Assembly: GCA_949320185.1 (NCBI GenBank)
Contig: CASGHK010000034.1
Location: 1-41,071 of the forward strand
Direction of reading: 5' to 3'
Source: an uncultured Methanomicrobiales archaeon
GTDB taxonomy: Archaea; Halobacteriota; Methanomicrobia; Methanomicrobiales; Methanospirillaceae
DNA: 41,071 nt
Part shown: piece by piece, positions 25,339 to 32,975 of the stretch
Layout of the letters: every line of letters starts with the position of its first letter
Position numbering within the stretch: the stretch's first letter is position 1
Position numbers and translations under genes: made by a program
The notes under the pieces: generated by a model
Told to the model about the DNA's origin: nothing
The model's database searches: none
The model's input: only the letters and a program-made list of their open reading frames with translations

Positions 25339-26619
25339 GTGATCGGCCTGCTGATCCTGGCGAACGGCCTCTTCTCGATGTCCGAGTTCGCCATCGTCTC
25401 GGCGAGGCGCCACCGGCTCCAGGCCATGGCCGAGGAGGGCGACGCCGGTGCCCGGGCCGCGCTCGACCTCGCCTCGGAGCCGAACCGGTTCCTCTCGACG
25501 GTCCAGATCGGGATCACCGTGATCGGGGTCCTCTCGGGCGCGTATGGAGGCGCTGCTTTCGCCTCCATCCTGTCGGAGGTGATCGCCCGGGTGCCAGCCC
25601 TCGCCCCATACGCCTCGTCACTGGCCCTCGCCCTCGTCGTCGTGCTGATCACCTATCTCACCCTGGTGATCGGCGAGATCGTGCCGAAACGGCTCGCGCT
25701 CACCGACCCCGAGCCGGTAGCGGTCCGGATCGCACGACCGATGCGCCTCCTCTCGGTCGTCGCGGCTCCGTTCGTTCGGGTTCTCTCCGCCTCGACCGAG
25801 CTGGTCCTCCGGCTAATCGGAGTCAGAGAGCAGGCCGGTCCGATCGTGACCGAGGAGGAGGTCCGAATGATGCTCGAGGAGGGGACGAGCGCCGGCGTCT
25901 TCGATGAGGAGGAGCATGAGATGGTTGACCGTGTCTTCAGACTCTCGGACCGCCGGGTCGCCTCGCTGATGACCCCCCGCCACGAGATCGTCGGGATCGA
26001 CCTTGATGATCCGCTCGAGGAGAACCTGACACGGATGCGCGAGGCGGGCCACTCCTACTTCCCGGTCTATCGGGGCGACCTCGACCACATCGAGGGGATG
26101 GTCTCGGTCCGGGCGATCTGGGCTTCAACCGCGGGCGGGCGCGGTCCGATCGCGATCGAGCCGCTACTCTTCGAGCCGCTCTACCTGCCCGAGTCTCTCC
26201 CGGCCCTCAAGGTGATGGAGCAGCTTCGCACGGCGGCGACCCACGTTGCGCTCGTCACCGACGAGTTCGGCTCGGTCGAAGGGCTCCTCACCCTCCACGA
26301 TCTGCTCGCGGCGATCGTCGGCGCCCTGCCGGACGAACACGACGAGGAGCCGGGGGCGGTCCAGCGTGAGGACGGTACCTGGCTCCTGGACGGACTCCTC
26401 CCGGTCGCGGAGTTCCGCGACCGGTTCGACCTGCCGCCGCTCCCCGGCGAGGACCGGGGCTACTACCGGACCCTCGGCGGGTTCGTGATGATGCACCTGG
26501 AGCGGACCCCGGTGACGGGTGACCGGTTCAGCTGGGACGGGCATGGGTTCGAGGTCGTGGACATGGACAGGAACCGGGTCGACAAGGTCCTCTTCGTCCC
26601 ATCCCTCAACGAGGGTTAA
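25339..26619 (+). CDS. CNNM/CorC (HlyC) family membrane protein, DUF21-CBS-CorC
   Basis: A 426-residue protein. The DUF21 membrane domain (residues 1 to about 175) starts IGLLILANGLFSMSEFAIVS and has the hallmark VIGEIVPKRLAL. A CBS pair follows (about 190-315), including LMTPRHEIVGIDLDDPLEE and VALVTDEFGSVEGLLTLHDL. A C-terminal CorC/HlyC domain (about 330-420) has DGLLPVAEFRDRFDLP and TLGGFVMMHLERTP. The family handles Mg2+/divalent-cation efflux or sodium-coupled transport. GTG 25339 is the only start near the first helix. Upstream the frame is open to 25279 but has no usual start codon. A CTTATTACC element near 25252 may be the promoter. The stop overlaps the promoter of the next gene. 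Confidence 0.92.
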   Translation: MIGLLILANGLFSMSEFAIVSARRHRLQAMAEEGDAGARAALDLASEPNRFLSTVQIGITVIGVLSGAYGGAAFASILSEVIARVPALAPYASSLALALVVVLITYLTLVIGEIVPKRLALTDPEPVAVRIARPMRLLSVVAAPFVRVLSASTELVLRLIGVREQAGPIVTEEEVRMMLEEGTSAGVFDEEEHEMVDRVFRLSDRRVASLMTPRHEIVGIDLDDPLEENLTRMREAGHSYFPVYRGDLDHIEGMVSVRAIWASTAGGRGPIAIEPLLFEPLYLPESLPALKVMEQLRTAATHVALVTDEFGSVEGLLTLHDLLAAIVGALPDEHDEEPGAVQREDGTWLLDGLLPVAEFRDRFDLPPLPGEDRGYYRTLGGFVMMHLERTPVTGDRFSWDGHGFEVVDMDRNRVDKVLFVPSLNEG

Positions 26620-26621
26620 GT
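26616..26621 (+). promoter_or_regulatory. TATA-like element overlapping the CNNM stop codon
   Basis: GTTAAGT contains the CNNM stop TAA (26617-26619) and is centred 25 bases before ATG 26644, which implies a leaderless message for the PPC gene. Confidence 0.4.
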
Positions 26622-26643
26622 TCCGGGCCGGCCCACGCTCACC

Positions 26644-27081
26644 ATGGATTACACCTCGGGGTCGCTCGGCCGGGTCTTCGTTGCTCGTGTCGACCACGGA
26701 GAGGACCTCCTCGCCGCACTTGTCGGGCTCGCCGATACCGAGGGGGTGGCAGTCGGCGCCGTCCTTGTCCTGGGGGCGCTCGCCAATGGCCGAATGGCCC
26801 AGGGGCCGAGCACCCGTGACCTGCCCCCGATCCCGGTCTTCTCCGCCTTCGAGGACGGACGCGAGCTCCTCGGGGCGGGGACCCTCCTTCGCGAGGAGGG
26901 CCGGCCGGTCCTGCACCTCCACGCGGCGGCGGGCAGGACCGGTGCGACCTCGGTCGGCTGCCTCCGGGAACGGGCCGATGTCTATGCCACGGTCGAGGTG
27001 GTCATCTTCGAGCTCCTTCTCGATGCGCGACGATTCGCCGACCCGGCGGCGGGGTTCAGCCGGGTCGAGTTCGGGGAGTGA
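26644..27081 (+). CDS. PPC (DUF296) domain protein
   Basis: A 145-residue single-domain protein of the plants-and-prokaryotes-conserved (PPC/DUF296) family. The N-terminus GRVFVARVDHGEDLLAALVG (where family members have R...G.dl...l) is followed by GVAVGAVLVLGALANGRMAQ, then LREEGRPVLHLHAAAG with the paired histidines of the trimer metal site. The C-terminal VYATVEVVIFELLLDARRFA follows. In plants the domain is part of AT-hook DNA-binding proteins; in archaea it is trimeric and of unknown role. Its last 26 bases overlap the 3' end of the convergent membrane-protein gene. Confidence 0.9.
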   Translation: MDYTSGSLGRVFVARVDHGEDLLAALVGLADTEGVAVGAVLVLGALANGRMAQGPSTRDLPPIPVFSAFEDGRELLGAGTLLREEGRPVLHLHAAAGRTGATSVGCLRERADVYATVEVVIFELLLDARRFADPAAGFSRVEFGE

Positions 27082-27499
27082 AGAGGCGAACCGTCTCGCC
27101 GACCAGGACGAGGACGAAGACACCCGCGTAGAGGAGCGGGGCGAACGGAGCCAGGCGCACGAAGACCTCGAGACCGAAGAGCCGGTCGACCTCCAGGAGG
27201 AGCTGGACGACGTACCAGGCGGTTACAGCAGCGGCGACAGCCCGGAGGAGGACGCCGGGCAGGTTCACCGGGAACGGCAGTCCGAGCAGCAGGTCGGCGA
27301 GCAGGTTCGCGACGGCGAGGACGACCACCACCCAGACCGTGGCGGTGAGAAACACGACGAGCCCGGTCCAGCTGGCGGACGGATACGTATTCGCAAGCAG
27401 GGAGAGGACACCCAGGACCACCAGGTAGACGGCAAGGCCGACAAGGTGGCCCAGGGGCCCAGGGCGACCGTCGTAATCGTCGGGCTCTCGCCCTGTCAT
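27056..27499 (-). CDS. Four-helix membrane protein, unknown
   Basis: A 147-residue hydrophobic protein with four predicted membrane helices, beginning roughly at residues 17, 46, 80 and 118 (LVGLAVYLVVLGVLSLLAN, GLVVFLTATVWVVVVLAV, then LLRAVAAAVTAWYVVQLLL and PLLYAGVFVLVLVGETV). The N-terminus is polar (TGREPDDYDGRPG). It overlaps the upstream DUF2769 gene by ATGA (27496-27499), so it is translationally coupled with it. Its 3' end overlaps the convergent PPC gene by 26 bases. No family is recognised. It may anchor or exchange ions with the Cys-rich DUF2769 protein (inference from coupling only). Confidence 0.75.
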   Translation of the reverse strand: MTGREPDDYDGRPGPLGHLVGLAVYLVVLGVLSLLANTYPSASWTGLVVFLTATVWVVVVLAVANLLADLLLGLPFPVNLPGVLLRAVAAAVTAWYVVQLLLEVDRLFGLEVFVRLAPFAPLLYAGVFVLVLVGETVRLFTPRTRPG

Positions 27500-27798
27500 G
27501 AGAGGGTTCTTTCGTACCGTCGGGCGGCCTCGGGCCCGTTGCTACAGAACTCCGTGAACTTGAGGTCGAGGTCGCGGTGGACCGGGCACCCGGCGCAGGC
27601 GCACCCCAGGTTCTCGGTCATGCAACCGAAGGAGCGGCCGATCAGGCAGTAGAGGCGTTCGCCTGCCCCCTCGCTGCAGTCGTTGTAGGTCGGACAGTCC
27701 GGGCAGGCGCACTGGCCGGCGAGCCGCTCCAGCTCGGTGCCGAGATCAGCAGGCTTTCGCCCGCGGTTCTCGGCCGTGAAGGCCTCGAAGCGATCCAT
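27496..27798 (-). CDS. DUF2769 cysteine-rich protein
   Basis: A 100-residue protein rich in cysteine, with clusters CACPDCPTYNDC (about residues 30-41), CLIGRSFGC and CACAGCPVHRDL (about 67-78), then EFCSNGPEAARR. This CxCPxCPTY...CxCxxCPV pattern is the DUF2769 domain, found mainly in methanogens and probably binding iron-sulfur or zinc; its biochemical role is unknown. ATG 27798 is chosen because the preceding residues are not conserved-looking. A TATA element (minus CTGATATACC, near 27834-27841) overlaps the RNase HIII stop codon and predicts a leader of about 13 bases. The gene is coupled to a four-helix membrane protein. Confidence 0.87.
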   Translation of the reverse strand: MDRFEAFTAENRGRKPADLGTELERLAGQCACPDCPTYNDCSEGAGERLYCLIGRSFGCMTENLGCACAGCPVHRDLDLKFTEFCSNGPEAARRYERTLS

Positions 27799-27836
27799 TG
27801 CTGGTTCCCCGGCATCTCTCTCGTCGTGTCGGTATA

Positions 27837-28745
27837 TCAGCCCTTCCACACCCGGCCGGTCGTCTGAAAGTGGACCTTCGCCACCCGGTAGAGGACCTCG
27901 GGCCCCGCCTCCTCGACGAGCCGCCGCCCCGCCCGCACGACGGCGGGTGAGGACCCACCCTTCGGGAGAGTGACGCCCACCTCCGCCGAGAGCAAGGCGA
28001 GCCCGTCCAGGAACCGGGCGCGGGCGAGGCACGAAGCGGCCGCCACCGCGGTCCGGTCCTCGGCTCCGACCTCTGTCAGGACCGGCACGCCCGGGCAGCA
28101 GGCGGCGAGCGCCGCCTCGACCCGGGGCGTCGCCGAGAACCGGTCGACGACCACGACCCCGACCGGTCCCCCGGAGACGACTCGCCCGATCGCGGCCGCG
28201 TGAAGGCCGGCCAGGAGGTCGTTCAGGTTCCGGCCCCGGGCCGCGAGCTCAGCGTACCGGGCGTTGTACTCGGCCGGCATCAGAACCTCGGTCGCTGTCG
28301 TACACTCCCGGGAGATCATCGCGGCGAGCCGACTGACCTCGGCGTCGGAGACGGTCTTGGAGTCACGGACGCCCCGTGCGGCGAGCCCCGCCGCCTCGAA
28401 GGCGTCGACCCGGACCGCCGCCGCGACCAGGGGGCCGAAGTAGTCGCCCTTGCCCGACTCGTCGGCACCCACCTGGGGCCAGCGTTCGAGGAGGCTGGTG
28501 ACCGCCTCGCCCGTCCGGGCGGCGGCCCCCTCCACGAGCAGGCGGAGGGCAGGGTCCCGGACCTGCGAGGCGTCGACCGTGACCCGCCCGTCCTTCCGCC
28601 CGTAGACCCGGACCACGCCTCCGTCGCCGACCCGGAACTGCAGCCCGTGCTGGATCGGGACCGGCTCCGAGGTGCGGTAACCACGACCTTCGAGCCGGCG
28701 GCGGAGCTCGTCGGTCCGTTTCCAGAGTTCTCCCGGGCCGTTCAT
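27837..28745 (-). CDS. rnhC: Ribonuclease HIII
   Basis: A 302-residue RNase H. The N-terminal ~95 residues are the substrate-binding, TBP-like domain of RNase HIII. The catalytic domain starts GADESGKGDYFGPLVAAAV, whose DESGKGDYFGPL is diagnostic of RNase HIII rather than HII. Carboxylates continue with VRDSKTVSD, NDLLAGLHA, VVVVDRFSA and AASCLARARFLDGL. It degrades RNA of RNA-DNA hybrids. RNase HIII is mostly bacterial; archaea normally rely on HII. This is therefore either an extra enzyme or a replacement gained by transfer (inference). ATG 28745 matches a CCTTTATCC TATA element (minus, near 28768-28776), about 27 bases upstream. Confidence 0.92.
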   Translation of the reverse strand: MNGPGELWKRTDELRRRLEGRGYRTSEPVPIQHGLQFRVGDGGVVRVYGRKDGRVTVDASQVRDPALRLLVEGAAARTGEAVTSLLERWPQVGADESGKGDYFGPLVAAAVRVDAFEAAGLAARGVRDSKTVSDAEVSRLAAMISRECTTATEVLMPAEYNARYAELAARGRNLNDLLAGLHAAAIGRVVSGGPVGVVVVDRFSATPRVEAALAACCPGVPVLTEVGAEDRTAVAAASCLARARFLDGLALLSAEVGVTLPKGGSSPAVVRAGRRLVEEAGPEVLYRVAKVHFQTTGRVWKG

Positions 28746-28842
28746 CGGTACGGGTGGGTCGTTCCTCCGGATAAAGGCGGTCGGCGGACCTCTCCGGCAC
28801 AAGCGTTCCTTCTGTGCGGTTTTGAAAAAACGCGGCGGTAGT

Positions 28843-28854
28843 GTGGTCGACCAC
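28843..28854. promoter_or_regulatory. 12-bp perfect palindrome upstream of the DUF4013 promoter
   Basis: GTGGTCGACCAC is a perfect inverted repeat 32 bases before the TATA box at 28886 and about 66 bases behind the RNase HIII TATA element. This position suits an operator for an activator or repressor. It could arise by chance in GC-rich DNA, so it is only a candidate. Confidence 0.3.
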
Positions 28855-28885
28855 GGAGTGTTGAAGCGGACGGTCATCGTCATCC

Positions 28886-28893
28886 TATAAATA
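28886..28893 (+). promoter_or_regulatory. Strong TATA box of the first DUF4013 gene
   Basis: TATAAATA in an AT-rich island, the closest match to the archaeal consensus in the window. Transcription would start near 28915, giving a leader of about 14 bases to ATG 28929. It suggests higher expression than most neighbours. Confidence 0.7.
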
Positions 28894-28928
28894 CTTTGTA
28901 GTCAAGGATCTGGTGAGGCGACTCTCAA

Positions 28929-29579
28929 ATGGACTATGGAACGATGCTCGGTGACGCCCTCGATTATGTCAAGACGGCGCTCATCGACAACTACATGCGG
29001 TGGCTGATCCTGATCATCGGATCGATCATCTTCCCGATCCTGATGGGCTACACGCTCCGGATCTACCGCGGGGCCCGGACGCCCCCCGAGACGGACGACC
29101 TGGTCGGGCTCTTCGTCGATGGTATCAAGCTCTTCATCGTCCAGCTGATCTGGGCGATCCCGGTGATCATCGTCGGTGTCATCTTCATGGGCAGCTCCGC
29201 CGCCCTCCTGATGTCGGGCTCCGATGCCGCTGCCGCCGCTGGCGCCGGGGGGCTGTTCGTCGGGGGACTGATCATGTTCGTCGTCGCGATCATCATCGCG
29301 CTCTTCGCCACGATCGCGGGAGTCCGGTTCGCCCGCACCGACTCGTTCGGCGAGGCGTTCAACTTCCGGGCGATCCTGGAGCACATCGGCCGGATCGGGT
29401 GGGGCTCCTACATCGTCGCCCTGCTGATCGTGATCGTGGTCATCGGCGTGGTGAGCACGATCCTCGGGGTGATCCCGATCCTGGGCTGGCTCCTCTCGAT
29501 CATCCTGGCGCCGGCCTTTTCGATCTTCGCGGCCCGGTACATCACGCAGATCTACGACAGCGTTACGGCGCCGAACTGA
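28929..29579 (+). CDS. DUF4013 membrane protein, copy 1
   Basis: A 216-residue integral membrane protein. The N-terminus MDYGTMLGDALDYVKTAL is amphipathic, then helices WLILIIGSIIFPILMGYTLR, FIVQLIWAIPVIIVGVIF, GLIMFVVAIIIALFATIA, IVALLIVIVVIGVVSTILGV and LSIILAPAFSIFAARYI. DUF4013 is a repeat-prone archaeal family of unknown function; the GYTLRIYRG and VRFARTDSFGEAFNFR stretches are its most conserved parts. The family may sense or handle hydrophobic substrates, but no role is established. A second copy follows in tandem, with a T-run between them. The promoter is strong, so it is probably expressed. Confidence 0.86.
   Translation: MDYGTMLGDALDYVKTALIDNYMRWLILIIGSIIFPILMGYTLRIYRGARTPPETDDLVGLFVDGIKLFIVQLIWAIPVIIVGVIFMGSSAALLMSGSDAAAAAGAGGLFVGGLIMFVVAIIIALFATIAGVRFARTDSFGEAFNFRAILEHIGRIGWGSYIVALLIVIVVIGVVSTILGVIPILGWLLSIILAPAFSIFAARYITQIYDSVTAPN
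29326..29367 (+). repeat. 42-base direct repeat inside DUF4013 copy 1
   Basis: Identical over 42 bases to 30072-30113 in copy 2. It encodes VRFARTDSFGEAFNF. The rest of the two genes has diverged, so this is strong conservation or local gene conversion. Confidence 0.85.
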
Positions 29580-29580
29580 T

Positions 29581-29594
29581 CCCCCCCTTTTTTT
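29581..29594 (+). terminator. Oligo-T terminator after DUF4013 copy 1
   Basis: A run of seven C followed by seven T immediately after the stop codon. Archaeal termination commonly uses oligo-T without a hairpin. It probably separates the two DUF4013 genes, though read-through is possible. Confidence 0.5.
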
Positions 29595-29653
29595 CGAGGT
29601 TTTCGTCACGCTCAAGTAGTCACTCGTCGAGAGTTCTCACGAGGTTTCTATCG

Positions 29654-30355
29654 ATGGAGATCGGCACGATGCTCGGCGACGCCTTCGAGTACACGAAGGC
29701 GGCGCTCCTTGGCCAATGGGTCCGCTGGCTGATACTGCTCGTCGGGACAGTCGTCTTCCCGATCCTGCTCGGGTACACACTTCTCGTCTACCGTGGCGAG
29801 AGGACGCCGCCCGACCCCCAGGACTGGGTCCAGGTCTTCATCGACGGGATCAAGCTCTTCGTCGTCCAGCTCGTCTACGCGCTCCCGGTGATCGTCATCT
29901 CGATCGCACTCAACCTGGCGTTTTTCATCCCCGTTTCGGTCATCTCCGGCCCGGAAGGATCGATCGACGGGGCAACGGCAGGTGGGGCCACTCTCGTCTT
30001 CGCTCTGCTCTCGCTCGTCCAGCTCGTCCTCTCGCTCATGATCTCGCTCGTCTCGCTGATGGCATCGGTGAGGTTCGCCCGCACCGACTCGTTCGGCGAG
30101 GCGTTCAACTTCCAGGCGATCCTCGATCACATCGGCCGGATCGGCTGGGGCTCGTACATCATCGCGCTGATCGCGCTCTACATCGCCCTCTTCGCCTTCA
30201 TCTTCGTGATGATGGTCGTCGGGGTGCTGACGCTCGGCATCGGGTTCATCCTCTTCGTCGCCCTCTCACCGGCGCTCTCGGTCTTCGTCGCCCGATACGT
30301 CGCCCTCATCTACGACAGCGCCCTCCTGGCAGAAGATCAGGTGACGCTGGCCTGA
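29654..30355 (+). CDS. DUF4013 membrane protein, copy 2
   Basis: A 233-residue paralogue of the preceding protein. MEIGTMLGDAFEYTKAALLG aligns with copy 1, as do GYTLLVYRGERTPPDPQDW and VRFARTDSFGEAFNFQAIL with DHIGRIGWGSYI. Its own hydrophobic helices include FVVQLVYALPVIVISIALN, LLSLVQLVLSLMISLVS and IALIALYIALFAFIFVMMVV. It is about 17 residues longer than copy 1, with an extra loop (GPEGSIDGATAG) and an acidic tail. No clear TATA box was seen in the 74-base spacer, so expression may depend on read-through from copy 1. The function is unknown; the tandem copies may form a heteromeric membrane assembly (inference). Confidence 0.86.
   Translation: MEIGTMLGDAFEYTKAALLGQWVRWLILLVGTVVFPILLGYTLLVYRGERTPPDPQDWVQVFIDGIKLFVVQLVYALPVIVISIALNLAFFIPVSVISGPEGSIDGATAGGATLVFALLSLVQLVLSLMISLVSLMASVRFARTDSFGEAFNFQAILDHIGRIGWGSYIIALIALYIALFAFIFVMMVVGVLTLGIGFILFVALSPALSVFVARYVALIYDSALLAEDQVTLA
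30072..30113 (+). repeat. 42-base direct repeat inside DUF4013 copy 2
   Basis: Matches 29326-29367 exactly; see that entry. Confidence 0.85.
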
Positions 30356-30432
30356 CGCCCCCTCCCCCTCTCTTCTCTTCCCGGTCATCCACCACAAGCC
30401 TGAATGCCGATCCCCGTCCACCTGATCGTGAA

Positions 30433-31113
30433 ATGACCGATGGGGACGCGCCGCTCCACGCGATCCGCCTGATCGCGGAGAACCAGAAGGGGGTGCTTCG
30501 GGACATCGCGACGGTGGTGGCCGCTCACGGTGCCAACATCCTGATGATCCACCACGAGACCTTCGACTCGGGCCCGAACTCGGGCCTCGGCGAGCTCTAC
30601 TTCGAGTACGAGGAGGCGGTCGACCCCGTGTCGTTGATCGCCGATCTCTGCCGGGTGCCGTACGTCTGCTCTGCCACCGCGTGTGACCCCTTCTCCATGA
30701 TCTACGGCTCGCGCGTCATCATCATCGGCGGGGGGGCCCAGGTCGCCCAGGTCGCCCTCGGCGCCGTGAACGAGGCGGACCGGCACAACATCCGCGGCGA
30801 GCGGATCTCGGTCGACACGATTCCGCTCGTCGGTGAGGAGTCCCTCGCCGTCGCCGTCGATGCGGTCGCCCGACTTCCCCGGGCCTCGATCCTGGTCCTC
30901 GCCGGCTCCCTGATGGGCGGAGAGGTCTCTCGTGCGGTGGATCGGGTCCGGGAAGCGGGAATACCGGTGATCGCGCTGAACATGGCCGGCAGCGTCCCGG
31001 ACCATGCCGACCTGGTGGTGACCGACCCGATCCAGGCCGGAGTCTTCGCCGTTATGCACGTCTCGTCCCGGGCGCGGTTCGACATCGAGCGCGTGAAGGG
31101 GAGGCGGTTCTGA
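30433..31113 (+). CDS. ACT-domain / DUF5612 protein
   Basis: A 226-residue protein. Residues 5 to about 80 are an ACT domain (IRLIAENQKGVLRDIATVVA, HGANILMIHHETF), which usually binds an amino acid or small ligand. The C-terminal part is the DUF5612 domain (SRVIIIGGGAQVAQVALGAV, DRHNIRGERISVDTIPLVGE, HADLVVTDPIQAGVFAVMH). Its GxGGxAQVAQ turn suggests nucleotide or cofactor binding. The family is nearly confined to methanogens and its role is unsettled; a regulatory metabolic role is likely. It leads an operon with sua5 (31-base gap) and a nucleotidyltransferase. Confidence 0.85.
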   Translation: MTDGDAPLHAIRLIAENQKGVLRDIATVVAAHGANILMIHHETFDSGPNSGLGELYFEYEEAVDPVSLIADLCRVPYVCSATACDPFSMIYGSRVIIIGGGAQVAQVALGAVNEADRHNIRGERISVDTIPLVGEESLAVAVDAVARLPRASILVLAGSLMGGEVSRAVDRVREAGIPVIALNMAGSVPDHADLVVTDPIQAGVFAVMHVSSRARFDIERVKGRRF

Positions 31114-31144
31114 TGGACGGACCCACCTCGCCGGGAGCGGTGTG

Positions 31145-31717
31145 ATGGACCAGGTGGAGCGGGCAGTCCAGGTGCTGATGCACGACGGCCTCGTGGTCTA
31201 CCCGACCGAGACCGTCTTCGGCCTGGGGGCCGACGCCTTCTCGGACGAGGCGATCCGCTCGGTCTACGACTCCAAGCACCGTCCCCTCTCACAGCCGGTC
31301 TCGATCGCAGTCGCCGACATCGAGATGCTCGGCGCCGTCTGCCGGCTCACTCCCCTCGCCGAGGAGTTCATCGAGCGGTTCCTTCCCGGGCCGTTCACGG
31401 TCCTGGTCGAGGCCCGTCCGCTCCTGCCCGCCCAGCTCCACTGCGGCACCGGCCTGATCGGCATCCGGATTCCGGTCCACCCTATCGCTGCCGAGCTGCT
31501 GCAGCGGTTCGACGCCCCGATCACGGCGACGTCGGCCAACACGCACGGCGCCCCGGAGCCGGCCACGATCAACGACGTCCACTGCTACCGGGACTACACG
31601 ATCGATGCGGGGCGGCTCACGGGGACTCCTTCCACCGTGGTCGACCTGGTGAACCTGACGATCGTCCGGCCAGGCGCGGGCCTGGACGAGGCGGTCGGGT
31701 TCCTGAGGAGCCGATGA
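31145..31717 (+). CDS. Threonylcarbamoyl-AMP synthase (Sua5/YrdC family)
   Basis: A 190-residue YrdC-domain enzyme. VVYPTETVFGLGADAFSDE is the N-terminal motif, SKHRPLSQPVSI supplies the Lys/Arg pair, and FLPGPFTVLVEA and PITATSANTHGAPE contain the S-A-N substrate motif. It makes threonylcarbamoyl-AMP for tRNA t6A modification at position 37. It lacks the Sua5 C-terminal domain, so it is the short YrdC/TsaC type. ATG 31145 follows a GTG at 31142 that could also start. It overlaps the next gene by ATGA, so the two are coupled. Confidence 0.92.
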   Translation: MDQVERAVQVLMHDGLVVYPTETVFGLGADAFSDEAIRSVYDSKHRPLSQPVSIAVADIEMLGAVCRLTPLAEEFIERFLPGPFTVLVEARPLLPAQLHCGTGLIGIRIPVHPIAAELLQRFDAPITATSANTHGAPEPATINDVHCYRDYTIDAGRLTGTPSTVVDLVNLTIVRPGAGLDEAVGFLRSR

Positions 31718-32646
31718 GCCGGCCGCTCCGGCTCCGGGACTTCGTTGAGGACCGGGACGGCTGGCTCTACGCGGTCGCCGCCTACGACAACCAGGAGCGG
31801 GTGGGGTGCGTCCTCCGGTACGTTCCGGACCCTGCGGGTGACCGTATTCGGCGCGCCTCCGGGGTGCGCTACCGCAAGCTCGACTTCGCCGAGGCCTTCG
31901 CCCGTGTCGCGGCCGAGAAGCCGGCGTATCTCGACCTCCTCTGTCGGGTGCCGCTCGACGAGATCGCGGCCGTGCACCGACCGGAGGCGGTCTTCCCATC
32001 AGTGCTCGCCCGGGACGAGCGGGTGCGCCGGCTCGCGGACGCCCTCCGTCTCGAGCCGGGAACCGCCGGGTGCACGGGCTCGCTCCTCGTCGGCCTCGAA
32101 GGGCCCGGTTCCGACATCGACCTGGTTGTCTATGGCGAGGCCTTCGACCGGGCGCGGGCCCGGCTCCCGGAGGCGATCCGGGAGGGGCTGGTGGACGACC
32201 TCTCGGAGGACCTCTGGCAGCGGGTCTATGCGAAGCGCCGTCCGGAGCTCTCCTACGAGGAGTTCCGGAGACACGAGGGCCGCAAATGGAACCGGGGCCA
32301 GGTGGGGGGGACCTACTTCGATATCCTCTTCTCCCGGGACCATGCCGCGATCGACCCGGCCCCGGTGCCGAAGGGCCCGGTCCTCGGCACGAGGCGGGTT
32401 GAGGCGACCGTCACGGACGCGTCGCTCGCCTACGACGTCCCGGCGGTCTACGAGGTTGACCACTCCGACGTCTCACGCGTCCTCTCGTTCACTCACACCT
32501 ACTCGGGCCAGGCACTCGAGGGTGAGGTGATCGAGGCGGCGGGCGTCCTGGAGGCGCACGGCAACGAGCGGTGGCTTGTGGTCGGCACCAGCCGCGAGCC
32601 GGTCGGCGAGTATATCCGCTCGAAGACGCTCCTCGGCGGGAACTAG
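31714..32646 (+). CDS. Predicted nucleotidyltransferase (COG1665 type)
   Basis: A 310-residue protein. A central minimal nucleotidyltransferase motif is GSLLVGLEGPGSDIDLVVYG (Gly-Ser, then Asp-x-Asp). It is preceded by a roughly 110-residue N-terminal domain (LRDFVEDRDGWLYAVAAYDN) and followed by an RRHEGRKWNRGQVGGTYFDI region and a C-terminal AVYEVDHSDVSRVLSFTHTY segment typical of the archaeal COG1665 group. It overlaps yrdC by ATGA. Together with the tRNA-modifying neighbour it could modify a tRNA, but this is inference. The substrate is unknown. Confidence 0.85.
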   Translation: MSRPLRLRDFVEDRDGWLYAVAAYDNQERVGCVLRYVPDPAGDRIRRASGVRYRKLDFAEAFARVAAEKPAYLDLLCRVPLDEIAAVHRPEAVFPSVLARDERVRRLADALRLEPGTAGCTGSLLVGLEGPGSDIDLVVYGEAFDRARARLPEAIREGLVDDLSEDLWQRVYAKRRPELSYEEFRRHEGRKWNRGQVGGTYFDILFSRDHAAIDPAPVPKGPVLGTRRVEATVTDASLAYDVPAVYEVDHSDVSRVLSFTHTYSGQALEGEVIEAAGVLEAHGNERWLVVGTSREPVGEYIRSKTLLGGN

Positions 32647-32659
32647 GCGGGGTTCAGGT

Positions 32660-32975
32660 TTACGGGGTGGACAGGCGGCAGGGCCCTTCCCGCTTCGCCA
32701 TCCCCGGCCCGGGCGTCACCGTCGCCGCCGTCGGGGTCCCCCGGGGAGGAACTCTCGGGCAAGTGCTGCTGAACTCGCGGTCGGAGACCCCGTCGAGCCC
32801 GTTCAGGAGTCGGGTGCCGAAGATACCAGGGTTCGCGTACAGCGCCCACGTACTGGGTCTCGACTTTCCTTCCCTGGACGACGTCGTAAGCCTCATCGAA
32901 TGCGGACTCGAGGGCCGCGAGGTCGAAGGCGTTGGCCTGGGCGCCTGCAGAGAGGAGGATGAATGGCCGTCTCAT
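32660..32975 (-). pseudogene. Possible frameshifted small gene downstream of the Cas4-like gene
   Basis: This lies in the 391-base gap between two real genes. From ATG 32975 one minus frame reads MRRPFILLSAGAQANAFDLA and on to GRKVETQYVG with GC-rich third positions. At about 32840 that pattern jumps to the next frame, which continues ALYANPGIFGTRLLNGLDG and then DREFSSTCPRV before a low-complexity Pro/Thr tail and a stop at 32660. Neither frame alone looks coding throughout. The simplest reading is one gene with a single indel near base 32840. The family is not recognised; no start-to-stop intact version is present. It may be a fourth gene of the operon upstream, 62 bases after the Cas4-like stop. 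Confidence 0.35.

Noticed and set aside
28843-28854. Palindrome as a transcription terminator hairpin for the upstream region
   Set aside because: It has no loop or following T-run and lies between divergent promoters, so an operator is more likely than a terminator.
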